Source: Manis javanica
Taxonomy: Eukaryota; Chordata; Mammalia; Pholidota; Manidae
DNA: 64,000 bases
Direction of reading: 5' to 3'
Assembly: GCF_040802235.1 (NCBI RefSeq)
Contig: NC_133158.1
Coordinates: 40,862,001 to 40,926,000 of the forward strand
Shown here: positions 36,523 to 48,787 of the stretch, piece after piece
Layout of the letters: each line of letters begins with the position of its first letter
How positions within the stretch are numbered: the stretch's first letter is position 1
The notes under the pieces: model-generated
The model's database searches: none
Seen by the model: the letters and a program-made list of their open reading frames with translations, nothing else
What the model was told of the DNA's origin: nothing
Made by a program: the position numbers and the translations under genes

Positions 36523-36984
36523 CCTGGGCACAGCTGTCAAGATTGCAATCAGGAAATGCAGTGTGTGCCCCAGCCTGCATCTCAGAGCAGGCCCTTTGGG
36601 GCTCCTGCTCCTCATACCCAGGCACAGGCAAGGGCTCGTGGCTACGCCCAAGCAGCACCCCACCTCCTGCCCATCCCTGGCCAACACCACTGCAGGGCCT
36701 CTCCAGAGCCAGCAGGGCCCCACTCAGCACCCAATCACTCCTTTCTCACCGAGGGCTGGTGGCTTCAGAAGCAGACCCAAGAAAGTGAGCACTTTCAGCT
36801 CTGACAGACCCAGTGGGAGCTCCCAAGGCCAGGCTCCCCTTCCTGCAGCATGCAGCAGGAAGGACACCACACACGGTGTGCACTGGGCAAAGGCCAGGCC
36901 CAGCTCTGAGCCTGTGCCCCATGTGGCACAGGCCCAGGGGCTAAATCTTGCCCTCAGTGTAAAGCAGGTTAAAGGTGACATCAT
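36523..36984. other. Short single-copy spacer between ERV and L1 complexes
   Basis: GC-rich sequence with no recognised gene or repeat. It begins at the right junction of the inferred inversion. Confidence 0.45.
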
Positions 36985-37354
36985 GCCAGAAACCTAAAAG
37001 TAGACATATCATATTCAAACTACAGAAAATCAAGACAAATTAAAATCTTGGAAGAAGCCAGAGGAAAAAACCACCTACAGAGGAGCAGAGCTGAGAATGA
37101 CCTCGGACTAGGAAACCATGTGGAGGAAGCAGGAAGCGTGGAGTGAATCAGCTGTGGCGTCAGAGAGCCGCCAACCTAGACTCCCGCCCCCGGACTTCCT
37201 GTGACAAACACGACCTGAGGAAGTTGCTGCCAGCAGACCTGCCTTGAAAGAAAGGTTAAAGGAAGTTCTTCAGCGGGAAGGAACTACTCAGGATGGCAAA
37301 TGAGACCTACAGAAGCAAAGGCACAGCCTGAAAAGGAGTTAATGAAAGGAAAAT
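36985..37354 (+). mobile_element. Old L1M, left piece (ORF1 end/inter-ORF region)
   Basis: CAAACTACAGAAAATCAAGA, GGAAGAAGCCAGAGGAAAAA, CAGACCTGCCTTGAAAGAAA and GGAAGTTCTTCAGCGGGAAG are typical of L1M just before ORF2. It continues at 42223 after the younger L1. Confidence 0.8.
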
Positions 37355-37365
37355 AAACCTTCACT
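37355..37365. repeat. Target-site duplication, left copy
   Basis: AAACCTTCACT, repeated exactly at 42212-42222, flanking the minus-strand L1. A T-run (the L1 A-tail read in reverse) follows directly. Confidence 0.9.
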
Positions 37366-37769
37366 TTTTAAAATTAAGGTATCATTGATATACAATCTCA
37401 TGAAGGTTTCACATGAGCAACATTGTGGTTTCAACGTTCACCCATATTATCAAGTCCCCCCCACACCCCACTGCAGTCACTGTCCATCAGTATAGTAAGA
37501 TGGCACAGTCACTACTTGTCTTCTCTGTGCTACACTGTCTTCCCCGTGACCATACCCCCCACCATGTGTGCCAATCATAATACCCCTCAATCCCCTTCTC
37601 CCTCCCTCCCCAACCCCTCCCCTTTGGTAACCGCTAGTCCCTTCTTGGAGTCTGTGTGTCTGCTGCTGTTTTGTTCCTTCAGCCTTGCTTCCTTGTTATA
37701 TACCACAAATGAGTGAAATCATTTGGTACTTGTCTTTCTCTGCCTGGCTTATTTTACAAGCATGTATTT

Positions 37770-40114
37770 CCATTTATTGGTGTCTTCTTTAATTTCTCTC
37801 ATGAGTGTCTTGTAGTTTTCAGGGTACACGTCTTTCACCTCTTGGTTAGGTTTATTCCTAGGAATTTTATTCTTTCTGATGCAATTGTAAACAGAGTTGT
37901 TTTCCTAATTTCTCTTTCTGCTAGTTCATCATTAGTACATAGGAATGCAACAGATTTCCATGCATTAATTTTGTATCCTGCAAGTTTGCTGATTTCAGAT
38001 ATTAGTTCTAATAGTTTTGCAGTGGATTCTTTAGGGTTTTTTATGTACAATATCATGTCCTCTGCAAAAAGTGACAGTTTAACTTCTTCCTTACCAATCA
38101 GGATGTCTTTTATTTTACTTCCTTGTGTTGTCTGCTGTGGCTAGGACCTCCAATACTATGTTGACTAAAAGTGGGAAGAGTGGGCATCCTTGTCTTATTC
38201 CTGATCTTAAAGGAAAAGCTTTCAGCTTTTCACTGTTAAGTGTGATGGTGACTGGGGGTTTGTCATATATGGCCTTTATTATTTTGAGGTACTTGCACTC
38301 TATATCCATTTTGTTGAGAACTTTTATCACGAATGGGTGTTGAATTTTGTTGAATGCTTTTTCAGCATCTATGGAGATAATGGGATTTTTGTCCTTTTTG
38401 TTGATGTAGTGTATGATGTTGATGGTTTTCAAATATTGTACCATCCTTGCATCCCTAGAAGAAATCCTACTTGATCATGATGGATGAACTTTTTGATGTA
38501 TTTTTGAATTCAGTTTGTTAATCTTTTGTTGAATATTTTTGCACCAATGTTCATCAGGGATATTGGTCTGTAATTTTATTTTTTGTGGTGTCTTTGCCTG
38601 GTTTTGATATTACAGTGATGCTGGCCTCATAGAAAGAGTTTGGAAGTATTCCCTCCTCTTTTACTTTTTGGAAAACTTTAAGGAGGATAGGTATTAGGTC
38701 TTCACTAAATGTTTTATAAAATTCAGTGGTGAAGCAACTTGGTCCAGGCATTTTGTTCTTAAGTAGTTTTTTTTATTACCAATTCAATTTCATTGTTGGT
38801 AATTGGTCTGTTCAGATTTTGTTTCTTCCTGGTTTGGTCTTGGAAGTTGTCCATTTCTTACCCAGTTTGTTAGTATATAATTTTTCATAGTATTCTCTAA
38901 TAATTTTTTGCATTTCTGTGGTGTCCGTAGTGATTTTTCCTTTTTTCATTTGATTCTGTTTGTGTGTGTAGACTTTTTTTCTTGACAAGCCTGGCTAGGG
39001 TTTTATCTATTTTGTTTATTTTCTCAAAGAACCAGCTCCTGGTTTCATTGATTCCTCTTATTTTATTCTTCTCAACTTTCTCTCTGCTCTGATCTTTTTT
39101 ATGTCCCTCCCTCTACTAACTTTGGGCCTCATTTGTTCTTCTTCTAGTTTTATTGTTTAGACTGTTCAATTGGGATTGTTCTTTCCTGAGGTGAGCTGGT
39201 ATTGCAATATACTTCCCTCTTAGCACAGCCTTCACTGCGTCCCACAGATCTTGCAGTGTTGCTATTGTTTTCATTTGTCTCCATATATTGCTTGACCTGT
39301 TTTTATTTGGTCATTGATCCATTGATTATTTAGGAGTATGTTGTTAAGCCTGTGTTTGTGGGCTTTTTTTTTTCTTTGTATAATTTATTTCTAGTTTCAT
39401 ACCTTTGTGGTCTGAGAAGCTGGTTGTTAGAATTTCAATACTTCTGAATTTATTGAGGCTCTTTTTGTGGTCTAGTGTGTGATCTATTCTTGAAAATGTC
39501 CCAATGTGCACTTGAGAAGAATGTGATTCCTGCTGCTTTCATGTGGTGTGTTCTATAGATGTCTGTTAGGTCCATCTGTTCTAATATGTTGTTCAGTGCC
39601 TCTGTCTCCTTGCTTATGTTCTGTCTGGTTGATCTGTCTTTGGGAGTAAGTAGTGTGAAGTCCCAAAATGAATGTGTTGTGGTCTATTTCCCCCTTTAAT
39701 TCTGTTAGTATTTGTTTTACATATTTAGGTGCTCCTATATTGGGTGTATAGATATTTATAATGGTTATTGTATCATCTTGCTGGACTGACCCCTTTGTCA
39801 TTATGTAATGTCCTTCTTTGTCTCGTTACTTCCTTTACTTTGAAGTCTATTTTGTCTGATACAAGCACTGCAACTCCTGCTTTTTTCTATTAGTTGCATG
39901 AAATATCTTTTTCCATCCCTTCACTTTTATTCTGTGTATACCTTTGGGTTTGAAGTGAGTCTTTTGTAGGCAGCATATAGGGGTATTGTTTTTTTATCCA
40001 GTCAGTACCTCTTTTATGTTTTTTGATTGGTGCATTCAGTCCATTTACATTTAGGGTGATTATCAATAGATATGTACTTACTGACATTGCAGACTTTAGA
40101 TTTGTGGTTGCCAA
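37770..40114 (-). pseudogene. L1 ORF2 remnant (endonuclease and reverse transcriptase)
   Basis: L1 ORF2p nicks target DNA and reverse-transcribes L1 RNA. The endonuclease N-terminus (TLNVNGLNAPIKKHKR) starts near 40080. Middle endonuclease pieces lie at 39640-39800 (IINIYTPNIGAP). Reverse transcriptase blocks lie at 38115-38444 ([24 protein letters not shown]) and 37835-38056 (KFLGINLT). The catalytic FADD motif reads F-A-E-D at 38057-38068. Many frameshifts separate these parts, and the C-terminal third is absent. Confidence 0.9.
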
Positions 40115-40354
40115 AGGTCAAGAGTAGCTTCTTTACTATCTAACAGTCTAACTTAACTCAGTACACTATTTCAAACACAATCTAAAGGTTCTTTTTTTCC
40201 TCCTCCACTCTTTATATATTAGCTGTCATATTCAGTACCCTTTGTGTATCCCTTGACTTTGTGCGTAGTTGATTTAATTTTGCATTTGCTTAGTAATTAA
40301 TTGGTGTACTTCCTTTACTGTGGTTTTATTTTCTCTGGTGGTAGCTATGTAGCC

Positions 40355-41225
40355 TTAGGAGCATTTCTGTCTATATCTAAGTCCCTCCAAAATACACTGT
40401 ACAGATTGTTTGTGGGAGGTAAATTTTCTCAACTTTTGCTTATCTGGAAATTGTTTAATCCCTGCTTCTAATTTAAATGATAATCTTCCCGGGTCAAGTA
40501 ATCTTGGTTCAAGGCCCTTCTGTTTCATTGCATTGAATATATTATGCCACTCCTTTCTGGCCTGTAAGATTTTTGCTGAGAAGTCTGATAATAGCCTGAT
40601 GGGTTTTCCTTTGTGTGTGATCTTTATTCTCTCTCTGGCTGCTTTTAATACTCTGTCCTTGTCTTTGATCTCTGCCATTTTCATTATTATATGTCTTGGT
40701 GTTGTCCTCCTTGGGTCCTTTGTGTTGGGGGATCTTTGCACTTCCGTGGTCTGAGAGACTATTTCCTTCCCCAGATTGGGGAAGTTTTCAGTAACTATTT
40801 CCTTAATATTTCCTATTTCCTTAAAGACACTTTCTATACCTTTTTCTTTCTCTTCTGGTACCCCTATAATGTGAATATTGTTCTTTTTGGATTAGTCACA
40901 GTTCTCTTAATGTTCTTTCATTCCCAGAGATCCTTTTTTTCTCTGTTTGCCTCAGCTTCTTTGTATTCCTGTTCCCTAATTTCTATTTCATTTACTGTCT
41001 CCTTCACCTCTTCTAATCTTTTAAATCCCTCCATATGTTTCATTTCAGATACTGTATTTTTCAAAGTTTCTTTCTTGGAAGTCATCCCTGAGACCTTGAA
41101 TATTTTTCTGTAGCTCTGTGAGCATGTTTATGATTTTTATTTTGAGATCTTCATCAGTAAGATTGGTGATTTCAGTTCAACTTGGCCCTCTTTCTGGTGT
41201 TTGAGGATTTTGGTTTGCACAAGGT
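40355..41225 (-). pseudogene. L1 ORF1 remnant
   Basis: ORF1p is the RNA-binding chaperone of L1. A 128-codon frame at 40355-40741 matches its C-terminal half (RTTPRHIIMKMAEIKDKDRV; FSAKILQARKEWHNIF). Coiled-coil-like charged sequence continues to about 41225 with stops and shifts. Confidence 0.85.
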
Positions 41226-42211
41226 TCTTTTGCCACTTCTCATTTGTAATGAATAATATGGAATAACAACTTTGTATAGGTGGTGCCCTCTAGTGCCCAG
41301 AGGCTCTACTCTCTGGTGCTGCCCAGCACCTGACCCCATGGAGGGGGTTGCAGGTGATCAGCACTCGTGCCTGCCAGGAGGAAAGAGCTCTTTCCTGCTT
41401 TCTGCCTGCAGTGCCTGCCTTCACTGCCAGGACCAGTTGGCCAAGCACACATGGAGCAGCCTCTATGTTATGCCCCTGCTGCTGTGGCAGGGCTGCCCTC
41501 TGACTGGCCTGGTGCAGTGGCGGGGGCTTCAGGTTTGACAACCAGTGATGGCCAGGAGGAAGGACCAGCAGGCTGTGTATTGCAGTGTGGGGCCTTGATG
41601 CTGTGCTGCCAGCCAGAGGGATGGAGTGCTGAAAGTTCCCAACCTGCTGGGCTGTGTGCCGGGATGATTTTGTCCACCTGTTCTTTCTCCTGAGCAGCAA
41701 ACTTTGTGTAATCCTTGCCCCTTTAGCAGGCCTCTCACTATTATTGGGAGGTCTTTCAAAGTGCCCACCTTTCTTTTGTCCCAGAGTGGCCAGTTATGGG
41801 TACTTGCTCTCCACTAACAGCTGGAATCTGTCTCTCTGGGTATTCTGCCTGTCTTTGCTTTCCAACCCACTAATCTCTAGAGCACCATGTAATGTAGGTT
41901 TGTGCTCCTGGAGCAGATCTCCGAGGCTGGGTGCTCAGCAGTCCTAGGCTTCTACCCACTCCCCGCTCTGTTTCTCTTCCTCCAACTGGTAAGCCGGGGT
42001 AGGGGGAGGGCTTGGTCCCGCCGGATCATGGCTTTGCTACTTGACCCTTTTCCATGAGGTCTTCTCTTTTCCCCAGATGTAGGCTGTCTGTCAGTCTTCT
42101 TTCTGGTCGCTCTTTCAAGATTAGTTGTATTTGCTGTATTTTCGTATTATAAGTGGTTTGGGGAGGAGGTTTCTGTCTCACTTCTCAAGCTACCATCTTT
42201 AAGCCTCTGCC
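41226..42211 (-). promoter_or_regulatory. L1 5' UTR
   Basis: A roughly 1-kb GC-richer region between ORF1 and the 5' end of the element, where the L1 internal promoter normally lies. I cannot tell whether it is active. Confidence 0.6.
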
Positions 42212-42222
42212 AAACCTTCACT
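42212..42222. repeat. Target-site duplication, right copy
   Basis: AAACCTTCACT, identical to 37355-37365. Confidence 0.9.
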
Positions 42223-44585
42223 CTTCTTATTCTTAACTGGTCTATCAGACAGCAGTTAAGTACAGGTAGTAATAGCAACAGTGAAGTCCACGGTTATAGC
42301 TTATGGAGAGGTAAAGTGAAAGCCAGCACCCATACAAAGAATGGGGACAGTAATTAGGGTTATTTCATTATCTGAAGGCACTCACCCTACACGTGAAATA
42401 GTGTATTATTACTTGAAAGTGGACTTGGATTAACTATAAATGTATTGCAAACTGTAGAGCAATCGCTAAAAAAACAAAAAAAGAAATGTAACTGATATTC
42501 TAAGAAAACAGACAAAATAGAATCATATAACATGCTCAACTAAAACCACAAAAAGCAGGAAGACTGGAAGACAAAAAAAGGAACAAAGACTTAACAGCAA
42601 GAAATAGAAAATAGTAACAAATATGGCAGACATTAATCTAACTATATCAATAATTACTTTGAGCATCAGTGTTCTGAAGCATCAATTAAAAGAAAGATTG
42701 TCAGAGTGGATCAAAAAACAAGACTCACCTACATGTTGTCTACCAGTAACCCACTTTAAAGACATATACAGATTGACAGTAAATGGATAGAGAATAATAT
42801 GCAATGTTAACAGCAATCAAAAGAAAGCAGGAGTAGCTGTATTAATTTCAGACAGAGCAGACTTCAAAGCAAGGGAAATTATCATGGATAAAGAGGGGCA
42901 GCACATAATGATAAAGTGGTCAATTCCCCAAGAAAACATGACAATTAGTAACATATATGTACCTAACAACAGGGCACCAAACTGTGAGGCAAAAAGTGAT
43001 CAAATTGCAAGGAGAAATGGATGAACCCACTGTCAGAGCTGGAGACTCCGACAGCCCTCTATCAGCAAAGGACAGACCCAGCAGACAGAAAATCAGTAAG
43101 GAACACAGCTGGACTGAACACCATCGATCACCTAGATATGACTGACACCTACAGACTTCACCCAACAGCAGCAGAATGCACATTCTTCCCAAGCTCACAT
43201 GGAACATTCAGCATCACCAAGAGGGACCACATTCTGGGGCAAGAACACACCTTAACAAATTATAACAGAAATAATACCATATCTGCTCCCAGACCACAAT
43301 GGAAGTAAACTAAAAATCACCAACAGAGAGATAACTAGAAAACCCCAAAATAGTGGAGATTAAACAACACATTTCTAAGTAACACATGGTTCAAAGTGGA
43401 AATCTCAAGAGAAAAAAAAATATTTTGAAGTATATGAAAATGAGAATCAACTTGTTAAAATTTGTGGGATGCAGCAAAAGCAGGGCCTTAGAAGGAAATT
43501 TATAGTTAGGAAACTAGAAAAAGGAAAACAGACTGTAAGTCCAAAGCAAGCAAAAGAAAAGAAATAATAAGAATTAGAGCAGTAATCAAGGAAATGAGAA
43601 AGAAGAGAATAGAGAAAATCATAGACATTTAAAAGACAATAAAGAAGTACTGTTAACAATTTTATATCTACGGATTGACCTACATGAAATGGACCAAGTT
43701 CTTGAAAGACACAATCTGCCAAAACTCACACAAGAAATAGATGATTTTAATAGGTCTGTATCTATTAAGGAAATTGAATCAGTAATTTAAAAATCTTCCA
43801 AAACAGAAAGCCTCAAGCACAGAAGGGTTCAGTGATCAATTCTACCAAACATTTGAGGAAGAAATTACACCAATTCTCTGTAATGTCTTCCAGAAGGCAG
43901 CAGCAGTGAGAACACTTCCCAACTCATTCTATGGGGCCAGCATTGCCCTGATACCAAAATCAGACAGACTTAAGAAAACCTCACATCTCTCTCATGAAAA
44001 TGGATGAAAAAATCCTCCACAAAATATTAGCAAATTGAACTCAACAATGTTTAAAAAGGATTACACACCACAAATGTGGATGGTTTATTCCACATATGCA
44101 AGGCTGGTTCAACACTTGAAAATCAATGTAATCCATTACATCAACACGCTGAAGAAAAGTCACATGATCACATTAACAGATGCAGAAAAAGCATTTGAGA
44201 CCCTCCAATACAAATTTATGATTAAAAACTCCTGGGAAACTCGAATTAAAAGGAAACTTCCTGAACTTGATAAAGGGCATCTACAAAAACCTACAGCTCT
44301 CATACTCTGATAAACACAAAGCTTTCCCAACCAAGATCAGGAACAGGGCAAGGTGTCCCCTCTGAAAGACTCCTTTTCAACCCTGTGCTGGAAGTCCCAG
44401 TTAATGCAATAAAGCAAGAAAAGGAAATAAAAGGTATATGATCCATGAAAGAAAGAATTGGTAATTTGGGCTAAAATTAAAAACATGTGTTCTACAGAAG
44501 ACACTGCCAAGAGAACAAGAAGACAAGCCACTGACTGGGAAAAGTACTTGCAGAAGAGAGATCTGAGAAAGGACTGTTTTCTAAA
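42223..44585 (+). mobile_element. Old L1M, right piece (ORF2)
   Basis: Continues the L1M interrupted at 37354. Endonuclease-domain words (AGTGGATCAAAAAACAAGAC; AACATATATGTACCTAACAA) and reverse transcriptase words (CCAAACATTTGAGGAAGAAATT; GATGCAGAAAAAGCATTTGA) appear in order on the plus strand. Frames are heavily broken. Confidence 0.88.
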
Positions 44586-44760
44586 ATATAAAAAGCATTC
44601 TTTTATTACTGAGGTAAAACTGACATACAATACTGTATTGATTTCAGGTGTGCAGCAGTGATTCAGCATTTGGACACATGCACACACTGCAAAGTAGTCA
44701 CCACAATAAGCCATTAGATGTCATCTGCACAATGTCAGTTAATAACACACTGTTGAATAA
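44586..44760 (-). mobile_element. L1 3'-end fragment nested in the L1M
   Basis: TTTTATTACTGAGGTAAAACTGACATACAATACTG and TTTCAGGTGTGCAGCAGTGATTCAG are the reverse complement of an L1 3' UTR. It lies opposite to, and splits, the surrounding L1M. Confidence 0.75.
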
Positions 44761-45320
44761 GTTCAAGGAACTCTTTTAAAACTCAGGAGAAAAAGAACCA
44801 CAGATAGAAAATGGGTGAAAGATCTGAAAAGACACCTTATCAAAACATACATACCAATGGCAAATGAGCATGTGGAAAGATGTTCCACATTTCATCAGGG
44901 AAACACAAATTAGAAGAGCAAAATACCATTGCACACCCATTAGAATGGGTGAAAATCCAAACACTGACACCACCAAATGCTGGTGAGGATGTGGATCAAC
45001 AGGAACTCTCATCATTGCTGGTGGGGATGCAGCATGGCACTGCCACTCTGGAAGACAGTTCAGTGGTTTCTGACAAAACTTGACATACTTTTACCATATG
45101 ATCCAGCAACCACACTCTTAAGATTTACCCAGAGTTGAAACTTATCTCCACTCAAAAACCTGCACCCAGATGTTCACAGCAGCTTTATTCATCATCGCCA
45201 AAACCTGAAAGCAACCAGGATGTCCTTCAGTAGGTGATGGGTAAGTAAACTGTGGTCCACACAGACAATGGAATAGTCTTCAGCGCTAAAAAGAAATGAG
45301 CTACCAAGTCATGAAAAGAG
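44761..45320 (+). mobile_element. Old L1M, last piece (ORF2 end/3' part)
   Basis: AAGGAACTCTTTTAAAACTC, GATCTGAAAAGACACCTTAT, CATTGCACACCCATTAGAATGG and AAACTGTGGTCCACACAGAC follow L1 ORF2-end order. The element fades out near 45320 without a clear A-tail. Confidence 0.85.
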
Positions 45321-48274
45321 ACTTCCTGCAGGAAAAGGAAGTGGAAGAAGGGCAGGTTGCGCCCAGTGGTGGGGGCAGGCGAGGGAGGAGGCTTGGACCT
45401 GGGCTGAGGGTGGCACTGGGATGGGCGCTTCATGGCCCCACACCTCCCCCCGACCCAGCCCTGGGGAGACTGAGGTTCACAAGGAGGATGGCATCTTCCC
45501 TCCTGGAGCTCTCGGTGCATGTGGAGGGCAGAGGACAAGCCAGGGATACGCATGCACACACACATGCAGTCAGACAGCAGGCCAGGAGTACCTCCGTGGC
45601 TGGAGTGTGCAGGAAGTCCCCTGGGGAGAGGCGCTGAAGCAAGTAGCTAGGGGGTGGGGGTGGCAGCCAGACAGGAAGGTACAGGAAAAGGGTCCAGGAG
45701 GGCTTCTGGAAGCTGACATCCCTGCCCTGGTGGTGCCTGCAGGAGAGGCTCAGGGAAGACAGGCCAAACCCCTAGAGGCTGCTCCAGACCCAAGGTGGTG
45801 CCCCAGGGCAGGGCCCAAGCCACAGGCGTGCTCTAGGGCCTGGCCTCCCAACAAGGAGCTTTCAAGGACCCACCACCCTGCCCTTGCTGCAGGCCAGCTC
45901 ATCACCCCTGCCCCTGCTGCCCCACCTCAGGCTGCCCTTGAACTTGTTAGCCACTCCCCCTAGGCCTCTGCACTGACCACTCCTGTCTGGAGCATTTCTC
46001 ACACACAGCCACCCACACACATCCATGATGCCAGGCTCTGGGACAGCGCCTGCCTGAATTCCCTCTAGTTTCAGCCTGCCAGGTGCCTTCCCAGGCTTCC
46101 CAATGTTTCAGCCTAGTGCCAGTCTTTCTGCCTGCACCCAAGTTCAGCCTTACAGCTCAGGGGAGTAGGGACCCTGACCCACAGCTACTACAAGGGTCAA
46201 ACGGGCTGATAAAAGTGTCACCAGACACTAGCACCCAGAGCCATGCCTTTCACTACCGCAGCAGGATTTTAGGAGGGCAGGGCACCCCACGAGCCCCTCT
46301 GAATCAGGCAGGCAACACCTCACCTGGAGAAGGTACAGGATGGACGGGGAACTGTATGAATAGTAGGTGACCACACACTTCCCTCGGGTGTTTGTAAGCT
46401 CTCCCTTCCATCTGGTCACCTGCTCTTTGGCTGGGTGAAGTCCAATCAAGAGACGGTGACATCCTGGTGGCCCATGGTTTCCCGGGTTTGTTCTCAGGCA
46501 CATTAAGTCCCACAGAAGCTAAGACTGCCCAAACCACGTGGGGACCCCTAAGTGGGCAGAGGTGGGGGGCTGCCCCGCACAGGGCTCAGTATGTGGATGC
46601 CATGGCTGCGTGGTGGTGTGTCCCAGTCTGCCCTGCAGGCACGCTCCCCCAACCCCCAGCATTTCCAGAAGAGGCAAATCAAACTGCAAGGCAGATGGAT
46701 TCACAGACGCTGATACCACGTGGGCTTCTGGTCCAAACATGCGCCTGACACTGCACATCACACAGCAGTGTGTCTTCAAGACCCGTAGAGGGCGGCAAGG
46801 GGATCTCTAGGGAGCCCAGGCAGTCTGCTGTCAGGTACTATGGGGAACAAAGAGAGTAGGAGCCATTCAACAGGCTTGTAAGCAGAGCACGTACATGCTC
46901 CAAGACACCACAGGGCCCCCACCACAGAGGATCGCCAGAATATATACAAGAGACATGCCAAAGTGGGTCGGCCTCGGAGCCCGGGAAGATGACAGGAGAG
47001 TCCTGGGAAACACTGCCTACACCAGCGTGGGAGGAATGAGACAAAGGCCCACAGGCCCATGTGCATGCAGGCTGCAGGGCCGCCACCTGCTCGGGCACTG
47101 CTGCTGGGGGCACACTTGGGAAAACCAGGACACCACCTACTAAATTGAAGAGAACACCCCACAACCCAGCAGCCCCGGCGGACACTGACAGATGCTGTGG
47201 CCATAGGCCACAACTCCTCCTGGAACTCTGGGAAGGGCACGAGCGTGGGGACACCCGCCTGGGAACACTTCCTGAAGGGAGAGCAGCGCTGCATGGGCAG
47301 CCTGTGCACAGAGCCCAGGGGTGCCGCAGCCTGTGTGGGCCCCACCCGGGACAGGCTCTGGGGGCTGCGGTCCCTGCGCCTGTGCACTGGCCCCATGGGC
47401 ATGCTCACTGCGGGCACTCATGAGGTGCCTGCCCATGACCTGTGCACTCCATGTGCGCATCCATTAGTAACCAGCCTTCTTGGGGAGAAGGTGCTGGCCT
47501 GCAGCCTGGCCTGACGAGCCCTGCATCTGCACAGGCAAGGGCAGTCCTGGCGGGGGTGCCCAGGGCCCTCCTGCCCCATGGCCCAGCTTCGCGAAAGACC
47601 AGCTAGCAGAGGATGGAATTCCGTAGAGGAAGGACCCGACAGGCCAGAGGATGGCAAGCTGAGGGGACCAGGTGGGCACAGTTATCGGGCATTCCTGGCC
47701 CTTCCCCAGGCCCTGCCTGGCAGCATGGCGGGTGGGGGATCAGCATCTCTGCCCACTCCCAGCCAGTACTGGCAGTTCAGCACGAACTGAACCAAACCAA
47801 TCAGCCCAGCCATGTCCACCTGGGCAGCTCTCCAGAAGCCAAACAACATACAGGTGCCACAGCACCCAGTCACGCACAGACCAGGGCATGCGCCTCCTGG
47901 GAGAAGCCTGGGGCTCCCTTGCCACCCTGGCTGCTTCCCTGGCAGCTTGCTCACCACGGGCCACGCCAGCCAGTGCCATGCTGACACTCTGCTGCTGATC
48001 CTTGGGCAGCTGCTCCTCACAGCCTGGGCCAGGCCGATGCTACCCAGCAGGTCAACCACACAGGTCAAGGGTTGGCAACTTCCCCTTGCCCCTAAAAACC
48101 GAGCAAGCTGGGCTAACTCAAGGAGCCTCATTTACATGCTCGTTTGCCAGTTTCAGAGGGCGGTGTCCGTGCTAGGGATGCCTGCAGAGAAATCCTGTTA
48201 TTGTTTTAATTAGCACATACTTACTCCAGGATTGATCTTAAATGACCAATAAGCGTAGTATTTTGGTTTCCTGA
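45321..48274. other. Single-copy DNA downstream of GATD3
   Basis: GC-rich, with no recognised exon or repeat. ICOSLG would be expected further left on the opposite strand by human gene order, but no Ig-domain exon is visible. Confidence 0.45.
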
Positions 48275-48280
48275 TTTATT
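48275..48280 (-). terminator. GATD3: Probable GATD3 polyadenylation signal (AATAAA)
   Basis: The plus strand reads TTTATT here, which is AATAAA on the coding strand, about 350 bp beyond the GATD3 stop. The AT-rich stretch 48170-48340 contrasts with the GC-rich DNA around it and fits a 3' UTR end. Confidence 0.55.
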
Positions 48281-48631
48281 AATTTGCAAACTTAAGAAAA
48301 AAATTTTCCTTCCAAGTATTGCGAAGCAAGCCAAACCTATCACAGAATCTCTCTCCATGAAAGACGTGACTGGCTTGTCACCCTCAGTTCATGCAAGACA
48401 GATGGCCCTACAGGTGGAGGGTAGATGCCAGCCGCTCCCTGCTCTCTGGGAAGGAGGTCAAGCTGCGGGGACCATGAACCATCTCTCACACCCAGCTGCC
48501 CTGGCCCCTAATGTGCCACGAGCTCACTTTAGCTGAAAAGGCCTACAGATTTACGCAGAGAAGTCAAGTCCTGCCATGTTTCAAGCAGGACTGGAACGCA
48601 GGCCACCAGTGCCGCCTGGCACCACACTGCG

Positions 48632-48787
48632 TCACTTTCTGGCAAGTTCCAGCACCTTCTTCACCATGGCCCCGATCCCCTCATGGACGTGATGCAGTGC
48701 TGTCTCGCACATGAAGGCCGGGGTCGTGACCACCTTGTTCTTCTGGTCCACATGGGCTTCGTGCATGGAAGTCATGGAAAAACGTGG
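48632..48787 (-). CDS. GATD3: GATD3 coding exon 7 with shifted acceptor
   Basis: The body of this exon is unmistakable: [19 protein letters not shown], then [15 protein letters not shown] and a TGA stop at 48632-48634. In human the exon opens at about VVEAHVDQ. Here the corresponding bases (TTCCATGCACGAAGCC) contain no AG acceptor. The nearest usable AG follows a strong pyrimidine run (rc of 48788-48810, CCTCCCCAAG) and opens the exon at 48787. It stays in frame and adds about seven residues (PRFSMTS) before MHEAHVDQ. The exon body is certain; the exact start is inferred. Confidence 0.85.
   Translation of the reverse strand, partial: PRFSMTSMHEAHVDQKNKVVTTPAFMCETALHHVHEGIGAMVKKVLELARK

Larger units (their letters stand above)
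37366..42211 (-). mobile_element. Near-complete L1, both ends present, ORF2 C-terminus deleted
   Basis: A 4.85-kb minus-strand L1 with a short A-tail at 37366, 3' UTR to about 37760, ORF2 remnant about 37770-40114, ORF1 remnant about 40355-41225 and a GC-richer 5' UTR to 42211 (its start reads AAGATGGTAGCTTGAGAAG, L1-like). Both target duplications are intact, so the insertion itself was not 5'-truncated. ORF2 jumps from just after the reverse transcriptase into the 3' UTR, removing the Cys-rich C-terminal part (roughly 1.5 kb). Frames are broken. Confidence 0.9.
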
